DNA of 6,480 nucleotides from an uncultured Bacilli bacterium (GTDB lineage Bacteria; Bacillota_I; Bacilli_A; RF39; UBA660). Within the stretch, counting starts at the first letter, position 1. Every line of letters begins with the position of its first letter. The notes under the pieces are model-generated. The model searched no databases. It saw nothing but the letters and a program-made list of their open reading frames with translations, and was not told the DNA's origin. Location of the stretch: the NCBI GenBank assembly GCA_949440065.1, contig CASRZP010000071.1:1-6480 (forward strand), in the 5' to 3' direction. Position numbers and translations under genes: made by a program. Below, piece by piece: positions 1 through 5,485 of this stretch.

Positions 1-134
1 TAAGAAGCTCTAGGACTAATTTTCTTTAGTTCTTGTTCTAATTCATCTAATGTCATCTCACGGGCAAAAACAGAATTAATGCCAATAAAACAACAAATAA
101 GTGCTAGTAATAACTTACTATATTTTTTTATCAT
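1..134 (-). CDS. Secreted protein, N-terminal fragment (paralogue of the 736-aa protein)
   Basis: Only the first 44 codons are in the window; the gene runs off the left edge, so its size and function are unknown. The start is ATG at 134-132, with a strong ribosome site (GGGAGG, about 142-147 on the plus strand) seven bases upstream. The product begins MIKKYSK, then has a hydrophobic stretch and a likely signal peptidase I site after SVFA (residue 24), so it should be exported. The mature part starts REMTLDELEQELKKISPRAS. This matches the 736-aa protein encoded at 310-2520 (REMTLDELEEELKEISPRAS) with two substitutions, and both signal peptides start MIKKYSKL. The two genes are therefore tandem paralogues, at least at their 5' ends. 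This one has its own sigma-A type promoter and is preceded by the terminator of the upstream unit, so it begins a separate transcription unit. Paralogy over the N-terminus is seen directly; similarity beyond residue 44 is inference. Confidence 0.9.
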   Translation of the reverse strand, partial: MIKKYSKLLLALICCFIGINSVFAREMTLDELEQELKKISPRAS

Positions 135-160
135 TATTATTCCTCCCTATCATTCTTTCT

Positions 161-175
161 ATGATAAAATATCAT
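161..175 (-). promoter_or_regulatory. Small perfect stem-loop in the 5' leader
   Basis: Perfect inverted repeat ATGATA-AAA-TATCAT lying between the predicted transcription start and the ribosome site of the left-edge secreted gene. The AT-rich six-pair stem is weak, ends 13 bases before the GGGAGG, and has no U-run, so it is not a terminator. It may be a minor leader structure or chance in AT-rich DNA. Confidence 0.25.
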
Positions 176-186
176 TCATTTCATAC

Positions 187-202
187 TATTACGTACGTAT
201 TA
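187..202. promoter_or_regulatory. Near-palindrome over the transcription start, possible operator
   Basis: A 16-bp inverted repeat, TATTACGTACGTATTA, that pairs at all positions except one symmetric pair; the inner ten bases (190-199) are a perfect palindrome. It lies directly downstream of the -10 box of the left-edge gene's promoter, where transcription should start. That is a common place for a dimeric repressor to bind. No regulator is encoded nearby and the site has no second copy here, so operator function is inferred from symmetry and position only. Confidence 0.35.
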
Positions 203-231
203 ATTATATCTAAAATATGAAATTTCGTCAA
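203..231 (-). promoter_or_regulatory. Sigma-A type promoter of the left-edge secreted gene
   Basis: On the minus strand the -35 box is TTGACG (231-226), followed by a 17-bp spacer and a perfect TATAAT -10 box (208-203). The predicted start is near 196, giving a leader of about 60 bases before the ATG at 134. The whole block 199-237 is very similar to the promoter block 4534-4572 upstream of the BIG2 protein gene (34 of 39 positions by eye). Confidence 0.85.
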
Positions 232-277
232 TATATAATACCTTGGTTTCAGCATTTTATAATCAAAAATTCACACA

Positions 278-303
278 AAAAGGGACTCCCGTGAATCCCT
301 TTT
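278..303 (-). terminator. Intrinsic terminator after the 736-aa protein gene
   Basis: An 11-pair hairpin, AAAAGGGATTC / GAGTCCCTTTT on the minus strand, with one G-T pair and a four-base loop. It starts seven bases after the TAA stop of the 736-aa gene and runs into a short T-run (TTTTT) on the minus strand. The plus-strand side is also T-rich, so it could work both ways, although no plus-strand gene reads into it. It ends the BIG2/736-aa transcription unit and separates it from the next promoter. Confidence 0.85.
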
Positions 304-309
304 ATTTTT

Positions 310-2520
310 TTAATTTTCTGAAGGCATATTTACTGTTACAGTCACCTTTGAATCATCTCTAAGTTCCTCTGTAATTTGATAAAATACATCAGAAGTTACA
401 ACAACATTTGATACACCAACTGCACCATGCTCATAAATACGAATAACACCCTTTGTATTATTTTTATTTACTAAAGTTGTATTAATGATATCAACAGATA
501 ATAATCCTGTAGTTCCATATGGTGATTGTGAATGTAAATATAATGCTGCTGCCCCATCAGTAGTTCCTGATGCAGTATCATGATTTTTTACATATTCCCA
601 ATCACTATCAGTACCTAAGGCTGTAATAGTAGAATTGCTAATTGAGATTTCTCCAGATCTTGCATCAATTCCAGAAATTCCCTCTAATTCAGAATTATCA
701 ATGATTAATTCTGGAGTTTTTCCTGAAATACTACTTCCTGGGAAGAAAATAGCAGGTTCTCCAGTACTCTTTATTGTACTATTTTTTACCTCTAATCTCT
801 CAAATGGTTTAGTTGCATTAGCACCAATACCACCTATTTTTCCTTCAACAGTAACACCATCTAATTCTGCCACTGCATCAGTGAAAAGTGCTATACCTGT
901 AGAATTAGTTGAAACAACTTTTCCACCTGTTATAGTAACATCAGCACCGTTACTAGCTCTAATACCATAATCATTAGCAAGTACTTCCACATCATTTAAT
1001 GTAAGACTTCCTTCTTCTGCCTTAATAGCATCTTTATTAGCAATTATCTTACCATTAGAAATTGTTAAATCACCACTTGATAAAATTTGTGAATTAACAG
1101 TTAATTCTTTTCCATTTAAATCAATAGATAAAGTAGAATCTGCAGGTAATACTAATTGATTTGTTAATTCAACATTAGCATTTAAAACTAAATCATCTGT
1201 TAACTTCATAGCAGCTAAGAAATCATCTTCACTAGAAACATTAATTTTCTCAAAGTCTACACCACTATAATCAATTGTATAAGTTCTAGGTGAATACTTA
1301 TCACCATCACCATCTAAATCTACTACAATTTCAATTACTTTATCAGGATTTAATGGATTAATAGACGTTGTAATAGCAATACTATTACCTGAGTCAAAAT
1401 TTTCCTTTCTTACTACTTTTCTTCCGCCATCACCAGGAATTGTAATAATACTTTCATCAGTCAACTCTCCGTCAAGAGTTAATACATAAGTAAAGTAATA
1501 TCCTGTAATGTCCTTTAGATTACTACTAAATTCCTTACCAATTTCACCATTATATGAAATTGCTCCTGTTAATTTTCCATTTTCTAATTTTAAATTTGCC
1601 GTTTTTGAAAAGTCAAACTTAATCTTAGTTAAGAAATCTTTAACAGTTGCAACATTGTAAATTTCATCATTTTCCGTTAATAATGAAGTAGTTGCACCTT
1701 CAAATACTAACTCGCTATAATCAATTGTATAAACAGTATTTCCATAAGTTGTCTTATCACCATCTAAGTCAACAGTTACTTTAACACTATCTCTTCCTTT
1801 TTCTAAAGGAGTTAATACAACTAATCTTCCATTTTTAAAATCATCTTTTGTAAAAACATTCTTTTTGATACTTTCTACAGTTACAACAGATTCATCAGTT
1901 AATCCATCAACAGTAAAAGCATAATAGAAACCAGTTAATTCTTCTTTTGAGAATATAGTTTCATCAATTGTATCATTTGGAGATATTACTCCTTTTAAAA
2001 GAACATTTCTTTTTTCATTCTTTGCTGTTATTTTAGAATCATTTCTAAAATTAATTCCTAATTCATTATAAGCACTTTCATCTGCTGGATTAACTTCTGC
2101 GTTTGAAACTTCTGGAATATACTTATAATCAATATATTTAATGTTTAGTTTCTCTGGTGCTTTTGTTTTACCAAATAAATTTGTTGTATATTTAAGTCCA
2201 TTTGGTCTTCCATCAGCACCTACTGTACGGTCATAATGAAATGCAGTCATTTCATCATAAATAGGGTCTTCATTTGTTTTTCCATCTTTATCTACTACAG
2301 AAATAGAACGAGCTGCTAGCATACTATCTTCTCTTGTAAATGTATGAGTAGAAGAAAAAGCGTATTCTCCTATTACATAAATATAAGAAGCTCTTGGGCT
2401 AATTTCTTTTAGCTCTTCTTCTAATTCATCCAATGTCATCTCTCTAGCAAAGCTTGGAGTGATTCCGACAAAGAAAGCACATAAGAATAAAACAAATAAC
2501 TTACTATATTTCTTTATCAT
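310..2520 (-). CDS. Secreted surface protein with duplicated internal module and predicted beta-helix
   Basis: A 736-aa exported protein of unknown function. Residues 1-25 form a signal peptide (MIKKYSK, hydrophobic core, cleavage after PSFA). The mature N-terminus (26-55, REMTLDELEEELKEISPRAS onward) is shared with the next gene downstream, at the left edge. Two related modules follow, at about 172-274 and 313-424. Each has a TGFYY/TGYYF start, LTDES, an aspartate-rich DLDGD motif (D251/D253/D255; D401/D403/D405/D407) that could bind calcium, and a YTIDYS end. From about 433 to 700 comes a run of short beta-strand rungs (IDLNGKELTV, LTISNGKI, LTLNDVEV, VTITGGKV, LEVKNSTI, ISISNSTI) typical of right-handed parallel beta-helix surface proteins. 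No catalytic signature is recognised. There is no LPXTG motif, C-terminal helix or obvious wall-binding domain, so anchoring is unclear. The ATG at 2520 has a ribosome site (AAAGGGAAT) in the 14-bp gap after the BIG2 protein gene, so the two genes are very likely co-transcribed. Export and repeats are clear; beta-helix fold and calcium binding are inferred. Confidence 0.92.
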   Translation of the reverse strand: MIKKYSKLFVLFLCAFFVGITPSFAREMTLDELEEELKEISPRASYIYVIGEYAFSSTHTFTREDSMLAARSISVVDKDGKTNEDPIYDEMTAFHYDRTVGADGRPNGLKYTTNLFGKTKAPEKLNIKYIDYKYIPEVSNAEVNPADESAYNELGINFRNDSKITAKNEKRNVLLKGVISPNDTIDETIFSKEELTGFYYAFTVDGLTDESVVTVESIKKNVFTKDDFKNGRLVVLTPLEKGRDSVKVTVDLDGDKTTYGNTVYTIDYSELVFEGATTSLLTENDEIYNVATVKDFLTKIKFDFSKTANLKLENGKLTGAISYNGEIGKEFSSNLKDITGYYFTYVLTLDGELTDESIITIPGDGGRKVVRKENFDSGNSIAITTSINPLNPDKVIEIVVDLDGDGDKYSPRTYTIDYSGVDFEKINVSSEDDFLAAMKLTDDLVLNANVELTNQLVLPADSTLSIDLNGKELTVNSQILSSGDLTISNGKIIANKDAIKAEEGSLTLNDVEVLANDYGIRASNGADVTITGGKVVSTNSTGIALFTDAVAELDGVTVEGKIGGIGANATKPFERLEVKNSTIKSTGEPAIFFPGSSISGKTPELIIDNSELEGISGIDARSGEISISNSTITALGTDSDWEYVKNHDTASGTTDGAAALYLHSQSPYGTTGLLSVDIINTTLVNKNNTKGVIRIYEHGAVGVSNVVVTSDVFYQITEELRDDSKVTVTVNMPSEN
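1249..2007 (-). repeat. Two-copy protein module within the 736-aa protein
   Basis: Copy 1 is encoded at about 1699-2007 (residues 172-274) and copy 2 at about 1249-1584 (residues 313-424). Shared landmarks in the same order are TG(F/Y)Y(Y/F), LTDES(V/I)(V/I)T, a basic/polar segment, VDLDGD, YTIDYS and a closing FE. The copies are clearly diverged in protein sequence, so this is an old duplication, not a recent DNA repeat. About 40 unrelated residues separate them. Confidence 0.75.
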
Positions 2521-2534
2521 TTTTTATTCCCTTT

Positions 2535-4451
2535 CTACTTAGCAATTGTTACGGTAGCTTTTACTTGTTTTCCTTCTAAATATATTGTCGCTTCTTTAGA
2601 ACCAGCATATTTTGCTGCTACTGTTCCAGAGTCTGGCCATACATTTAATCCACCAATATTGAAGTATAAGTAATCATCAAATGTTTTTCCATTTGCTCTT
2701 ACTACATAAGTATATTGAGTAATTGAACCTAGTGGATCTGGTACTTCTTTCAATGTTATTGTATAAGTTACTTTTTCCTCAACAACCTCAATTGTATAAG
2801 TTTTAGAAACCTTACTTCCATCTTTAGCTGTTGCTTTAATAGTAACTTTACCTGCTTTTTTACCAGTTACCTTACCATTTGCATCAACCGTAGCAATAGA
2901 TTCATCGCTACTTGACCATGTTACCCCTTTATTAGTTGCATTACTTGGGCTTACTGTTGCTTTTAAAGTAATAGTTTTTCCAACATTTACTTTTTTACTA
3001 CCACTAATAGTAATCTTTGTAACAAGTTGTTCTTTTACATTGATATTTAAAGTTGCTTTATGATTACCATCTTTTGTAGTTACTGTAATAGTAACAGTTC
3101 CCTTTGCCTTAGCAACTACATTACCTTTTGAGTCAACAGTTGCAATAGATGGATCACTACTTTCCCATGTTACCCCTTTATTAGTTGCATTACTTGGAGA
3201 AATAACAGCTTTTAATGTTTGTTTTCCATTAATTACCATAGAACTATTACCTTGAATTTTAACACCAGTTACAGGTTCATCTTTAACTGTTACTGTGATA
3301 GTAGCAGTATAGCCACCATCTTTTGTAGTTACAGTAATTGTAGCTTTTCCTTCTTTTCTACCAGTGATTACACCTTTATCACTTACTGATACGATAGAAG
3401 AATCACTACTTTTCCATGTTAATCCCTTATTAGTAGCGTCACTTGGACTTATTGTTGGTTTCAAAGTCATACTTGAACCAGTTGCTAAATTAAGTGTGGT
3501 ATTGCTAAAGCTTACTCCTGTAACCTTAATATCTTCTTTAGATACTGTAATTGTTACAGTCGCTTTATGATTACCATCTTTTGTAGTTACTGTAATAGTA
3601 GCTTTTCCTTCTTTGATGGCCTTTACTTTACCATTCTCATCTACTGTTACAATACTTTCGTCACTACTTGACCATGTTAATGATTTATCTTTTGCGCTTT
3701 CTGGGCTTACTGTTGCAACTAACGTTGCTGTTGAACCAGGTTTTAGCGATAAAGCAGTTTCATTCAATGTTACGCCTGTAACACTCGTATCATCTGCCTT
3801 ATTCCATCTTGCTTCCAACTTAATATTTCCTGTTACCTTTGTATCAAAATCATATAATTCATCATTATAATACCATCCAGCGAAAGTATAACCTTCTTTA
3901 GTTGGAGCTTTTGGTTCTGTAAAGGTACCATCTTTATCTACCATTAAAGATTCAACTGCAGTTCCACCTTTTGTGTCAAAAGTAACTTTATATTGTTCCT
4001 TCTTACCTCCACAGGCTTTTAATAATAAAATAATGATAATTGCAATAATTACAATTGCTATAACAATTTTTGCTCCAAAAGATTCTCCCTCATCTTCTAA
4101 AAGCTCATCTCTATCACTATCTTTTGACTTTTTCTCCTTTGAATCTTTGGAAACAGCTTTTTCTTTATCTGATTTTTCTGATTCATCATCATCTTCATCA
4201 TCTAAGTCTTCTTCGTCCTCATCTTCAAAATCCTCATCAAAATCTTCATCATCGTCTTCTTCTAGACTTTCTTCTGTATCATCGACTTCATCTACTTCAT
4301 CATCGTCAAAATCATCTTCATCATCTTTACGACGTTTTGTATCTTCTATTTCTTCATCATCATCGATTTCGTCGATTTCATCAAAATCAATGTCTTCTTC
4401 AAGATCTTCTACTTCGTCTAAATCGACATCTTTTCTTTTCTTATCTTCCAT
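2535..4451 (-). CDS. Membrane-anchored surface protein: acidic tail, InlB B-repeat, four BIG2 domains
   Basis: A 638-aa protein of unknown function with a clear domain plan. Residues 1-125 are an extremely acidic low-complexity tail (75 Asp/Glu, 65 of them in the first 100). One membrane helix lies at about 126-144, followed by KACGGKK. An InlB B-repeat (Listeria-Bacteroides repeat) covers about 154-217, with the GYTFAGWYY and LEARW landmarks. Four BIG2-type Ig-like domains follow at about 223-303, 309-390, 393-473 and 476-556, each with the TW.SSD.SI..V and G.ATITV pattern. The last 80 residues are beta-rich and unassigned. The plan suggests a type II signal anchor with the tail in the cytoplasm and a stalk of Ig-like domains outside. 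BIG2 and InlB repeats are known from adhesins and other surface proteins, but no ligand can be named. The ATG at 4451 has AAAGGAAGG just upstream and lies one base after a short leader ORF. The 736-aa protein gene follows after 14 bp. There is no LPXTG motif; the N-terminal helix is the likely anchor. Confidence 0.93.
   Translation of the reverse strand: MEDKKRKDVDLDEVEDLEEDIDFDEIDEIDDDEEIEDTKRRKDDEDDFDDDEVDEVDDTEESLEEDDDEDFDEDFEDEDEEDLDDEDDDESEKSDKEKAVSKDSKEKKSKDSDRDELLEDEGESFGAKIVIAIVIIAIIIILLLKACGGKKEQYKVTFDTKGGTAVESLMVDKDGTFTEPKAPTKEGYTFAGWYYNDELYDFDTKVTGNIKLEARWNKADDTSVTGVTLNETALSLKPGSTATLVATVSPESAKDKSLTWSSSDESIVTVDENGKVKAIKEGKATITVTTKDGNHKATVTITVSKEDIKVTGVSFSNTTLNLATGSSMTLKPTISPSDATNKGLTWKSSDSSIVSVSDKGVITGRKEGKATITVTTKDGGYTATITVTVKDEPVTGVKIQGNSSMVINGKQTLKAVISPSNATNKGVTWESSDPSIATVDSKGNVVAKAKGTVTITVTTKDGNHKATLNINVKEQLVTKITISGSKKVNVGKTITLKATVSPSNATNKGVTWSSSDESIATVDANGKVTGKKAGKVTIKATAKDGSKVSKTYTIEVVEEKVTYTITLKEVPDPLGSITQYTYVVRANGKTFDDYLYFNIGGLNVWPDSGTVAAKYAGSKEATIYLEGKQVKATVTIAK
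2784..3785 (-). repeat. Four tandem BIG2 Ig-like domain units
   Basis: Four units of about 82-86 codons at 3543-3785, 3282-3527, 3033-3275 and 2784-3026. DNA identity is high in patches: the segment starting accatcttttgtagttac (plus strand) occurs at 3066, 3315 and 3573, with only small changes just after it, and a cccctttattagttgcatta stretch occurs in the two units nearest the C-terminus. Unit number could vary between strains by recombination; that variation is inference. Confidence 0.85.
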
Positions 4452-4452
4452 A

Positions 4453-4509
4453 CTACCTTCCTTTCATTTTTTTAACATCATTAACAGTTATGCTATCACA
4501 CTTAACCAA
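4453..4509 (-). CDS. Possible 18-aa leader peptide upstream of the BIG2 protein
   Basis: A short ORF starting with TTG at 4509, encoding MVKCDSITVNDVKKMKGR and ending in TAG at 4455-4453. It is preceded by one of the best ribosome sites in the window, GGAGGTG (4521-4515), five bases before the TTG. Its stop lies one base before the ATG of the 638-aa gene, whose own ribosome site AAAGGAAGG is inside the last codons of the small ORF. Translation of the two could therefore be coupled. No attenuator hairpin or run of regulatory codons is seen, and the peptide resembles no family I know. The strong ribosome site is the main evidence; TTG starts and short length leave real doubt that it is translated. 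Confidence 0.45.
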   Translation of the reverse strand: MVKCDSITVNDVKKMKGR

Positions 4510-4537
4510 CTAAACACCTCCGTACCGTGACACATTA

Positions 4538-4566
4538 ATTTTATCAAAAATACTAATTTTCGTCAA
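4538..4566 (-). promoter_or_regulatory. Sigma-A type promoter of the BIG2/736-aa transcription unit
   Basis: On the minus strand: TTGACG (4566-4561), 17-bp spacer, TAAAAT (4543-4538). Transcription should start near 4531, giving a leader of about 80 bases that holds the possible small ORF. The surrounding block 4534-4572 aligns without gaps to 199-237 at the promoter of the left-edge secreted gene. The palindrome found there at the start point is not conserved here. Confidence 0.8.
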
Positions 4567-4645
4567 TATATATCCTATAATTTATATTTCTTCTTTTTCC
4601 TTAGAAAATGCTTTCTTTTAACTCCATTTTATCAGCAAAAGTTTT

Positions 4646-4978
4646 TTATATTCCTATTTTACTCCAACGCGCCTCTAAAACCATATCCCTTTCTATTGGT
4701 AAGGGAAAATCAAAAGGTTCTCCTTTATAAAACCACCCAACAAAAGTGTATCCTTTTCTAATAGGATTCTTAGGCTTCTTTACTCTTCTTTGAGTATAAA
4801 TTCTTTCAGAAGCAATAAAGTTTCCTCCCATTGAATGAAAAGTAACTGTATACTTGGGCAAAGTTACTACGCACACCAATAAAGAAATTAAAATGATAAA
4901 AATGAATCCTAAAATTGTCATCTCTATTACAAAAACTTTTTTTTCCTGTAAACTACATTGCTTTTCATTTTGATTCAT
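4646..4978 (-). CDS. Small membrane-anchored protein with one InlB B-repeat
   Basis: A 110-aa protein of unknown function. Residues 1-14 are polar with several lysines, about 15-40 form one hydrophobic membrane helix, and about 43-107 form a single InlB B-repeat (Listeria-Bacteroides repeat) with landmarks YTVTF, GG, GYTFVGWFY, FDF and LEARW. Orientation is probably N-in, with the repeat outside. The repeat aligns end to end with the one in the 638-aa protein encoded next on the same strand, so the two look related, this one lacking the acidic tail and Ig-like domains. Its repeat is also notably basic (RRVKKPKNPIRKG), unlike the acidic partner. The ATG at 4978 has AGAAAGGAAA six bases or fewer upstream. 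No convincing terminator follows in the roughly 80 bases before the next promoter, so some read-through into the 638-aa gene is likely. A complete stand-alone gene is the simplest reading; a decayed remnant of a longer protein is possible. Confidence 0.85.
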   Translation of the reverse strand: MNQNEKQCSLQEKKVFVIEMTILGFIFIILISLLVCVVTLPKYTVTFHSMGGNFIASERIYTQRRVKKPKNPIRKGYTFVGWFYKGEPFDFPLPIERDMVLEARWSKIGI

Positions 4979-5013
4979 ACATTTCCTTTCTGCATAACAG
5001 TAATTCCCTATAT

Positions 5014-5043
5014 TTTATATCTTTTCTCATTCAATTATTACAA
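5014..5043 (-). promoter_or_regulatory. Candidate promoter of the 110-aa InlB-repeat protein
   Basis: Minus-strand TTGTAA (5043-5038), 18-bp spacer, TATAAA (5019-5014), with a start expected near 5007 and a leader of about 30 bases. The -35 box matches the consensus at four of six positions, and the flanks are AT-rich, so this is a plausible but not unique choice. It does not resemble the paired promoters at 203-231 and 4538-4566. Confidence 0.45.
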
Positions 5044-5052
5044 AATCAATAT

Positions 5053-5082
5053 TTGGTGATATTTCTAAGGATAGCTCATAAA
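5053..5082 (+). promoter_or_regulatory. Weak candidate promoter of the DUF3792 protein
   Basis: TTGGTG (5053-5058), 18-bp spacer, CATAAA (5077-5082), shortly before the ribosome site at 5090. Both boxes are imperfect. It is listed because the gene is divergent from its left neighbour and must have its own promoter in this 120-bp gap. Confidence 0.25.
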
Positions 5083-5100
5083 ATGTACTAGGTGATTATC

Positions 5101-5469
5101 ATGCAAATATGGAAAATATTAGGAAAGAACTTGGGGATTTCCTTTCTATTTTTAATAATAGGAATATTTCTATGTAGTCTATTTAGTTTTTTAAACATAC
5201 TAAATGGGAATACGCTTTCTATACTCAAATTTATAATAGTCTTTTTAAGTTTCTTTATTGGGGCATTTAAGCAAGGGAAAGAAGGAACTAACAAAGGATT
5301 TTTAGAAGGACTAAAGATAGGTGCTATTCTAGTTTTTATACTTTTCATCTTCAACTATGGATTTTATCAGATGTTTAAATTAAAAAATCTTATCTATTAT
5401 GTTTTATTAATATTTATTTCCCTATGTGGGGGTATTCTAGGAGTATCTAAAAGAGAAGAAAAAAAATAG
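5101..5469 (+). CDS. DUF3792/TIGR04086 family membrane protein (YrzE-like)
   Basis: A 122-aa protein with four predicted membrane helices at about 8-33, 39-56, 69-90 and 95-115 and a lysine-rich C-terminal end (SKREEKK). The link between helices 2 and 3 reads GAFKQGKEGTNKGFLEGLKIG. Its small, glycine-spaced and basic pattern is typical of the DUF3792/TIGR04086 family, as are the length and helix count. The family's molecular function is unknown. In Bacillus the family member yrzE lies close to tgt and yajC; here tgt is less than 1 kb away but on the opposite strand, with a phosphoesterase gene between. I chose ATG 5101 because AGGTGAT (5090-5096), complementary to the 16S rRNA end, sits at the right distance. 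The GTG at 5092 would add three residues but falls inside this site. It converges on the phosphoesterase gene, and its TAG lies within the shared terminator. Confidence 0.8.
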   Translation: MQIWKILGKNLGISFLFLIIGIFLCSLFSFLNILNGNTLSILKFIIVFLSFFIGAFKQGKEGTNKGFLEGLKIGAILVFILFIFNYGFYQMFKLKNLIYYVLLIFISLCGGILGVSKREEKK

Positions 5470-5485
5470 GAAAACCTATTTTTTT
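5460..5485. terminator. Bidirectional terminator containing both stop codons
   Basis: An 11-pair hairpin: A-run plus TAGG (5460-5470), AAAA loop, CCTA plus T-run (5475-5485). It has a T-run on each strand, so it can end transcription of both converging genes. The TAG of the DUF3792 gene (5467-5469) and the TAG of the phosphoesterase gene (5478-5476 on the minus strand) lie in the two opposite arms. There are only four G-C-type positions in the arms (two pairs), so the stem is not very strong. Confidence 0.8.

Noticed and set aside
635..970. Plus-strand frame of 111 codons inside the 736-aa gene
   Set aside because: It lies opposite a well-formed secreted protein with clear rungs; no ribosome site or recognisable product. 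The same applies to the plus-strand frames at 3364-3570 and 3613-3870 opposite the BIG2 units.
4008..4022. LLLKAC after the membrane helix of the 638-aa protein as a lipoprotein lipobox
   Set aside because: Lysine at the -2 position is atypical for a lipobox, and a 125-residue acidic tail precedes the helix, unlike a lipoprotein signal peptide. A plain signal anchor is more likely.
3973..4530. Long plus-strand reading frame rich in serine opposite the acidic tail, and a His/Leu-rich one in another frame
   Set aside because: These are antisense shadows of the GAT/GAA repeats that encode the Asp/Glu tail; low-complexity codons leave other frames open. They have no good ribosome site and no domain.
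4491..4535. Alternative small ORF from an ATG at 4535 just after the -10 box
   Set aside because: The ATG lies upstream of the expected transcription start near 4531 and has no ribosome site.
4567..4645. Terminator after the 110-aa gene
   Set aside because: Only short AT-rich hairpins (such as AGAAA/TTTCT) without a following T-run on the minus strand are present, so none was called.
5088..5354. Minus-strand frame opposite the DUF3792 gene
   Set aside because: The plus strand encodes a four-helix protein with a good ribosome site and a family pattern; the minus frame has neither.
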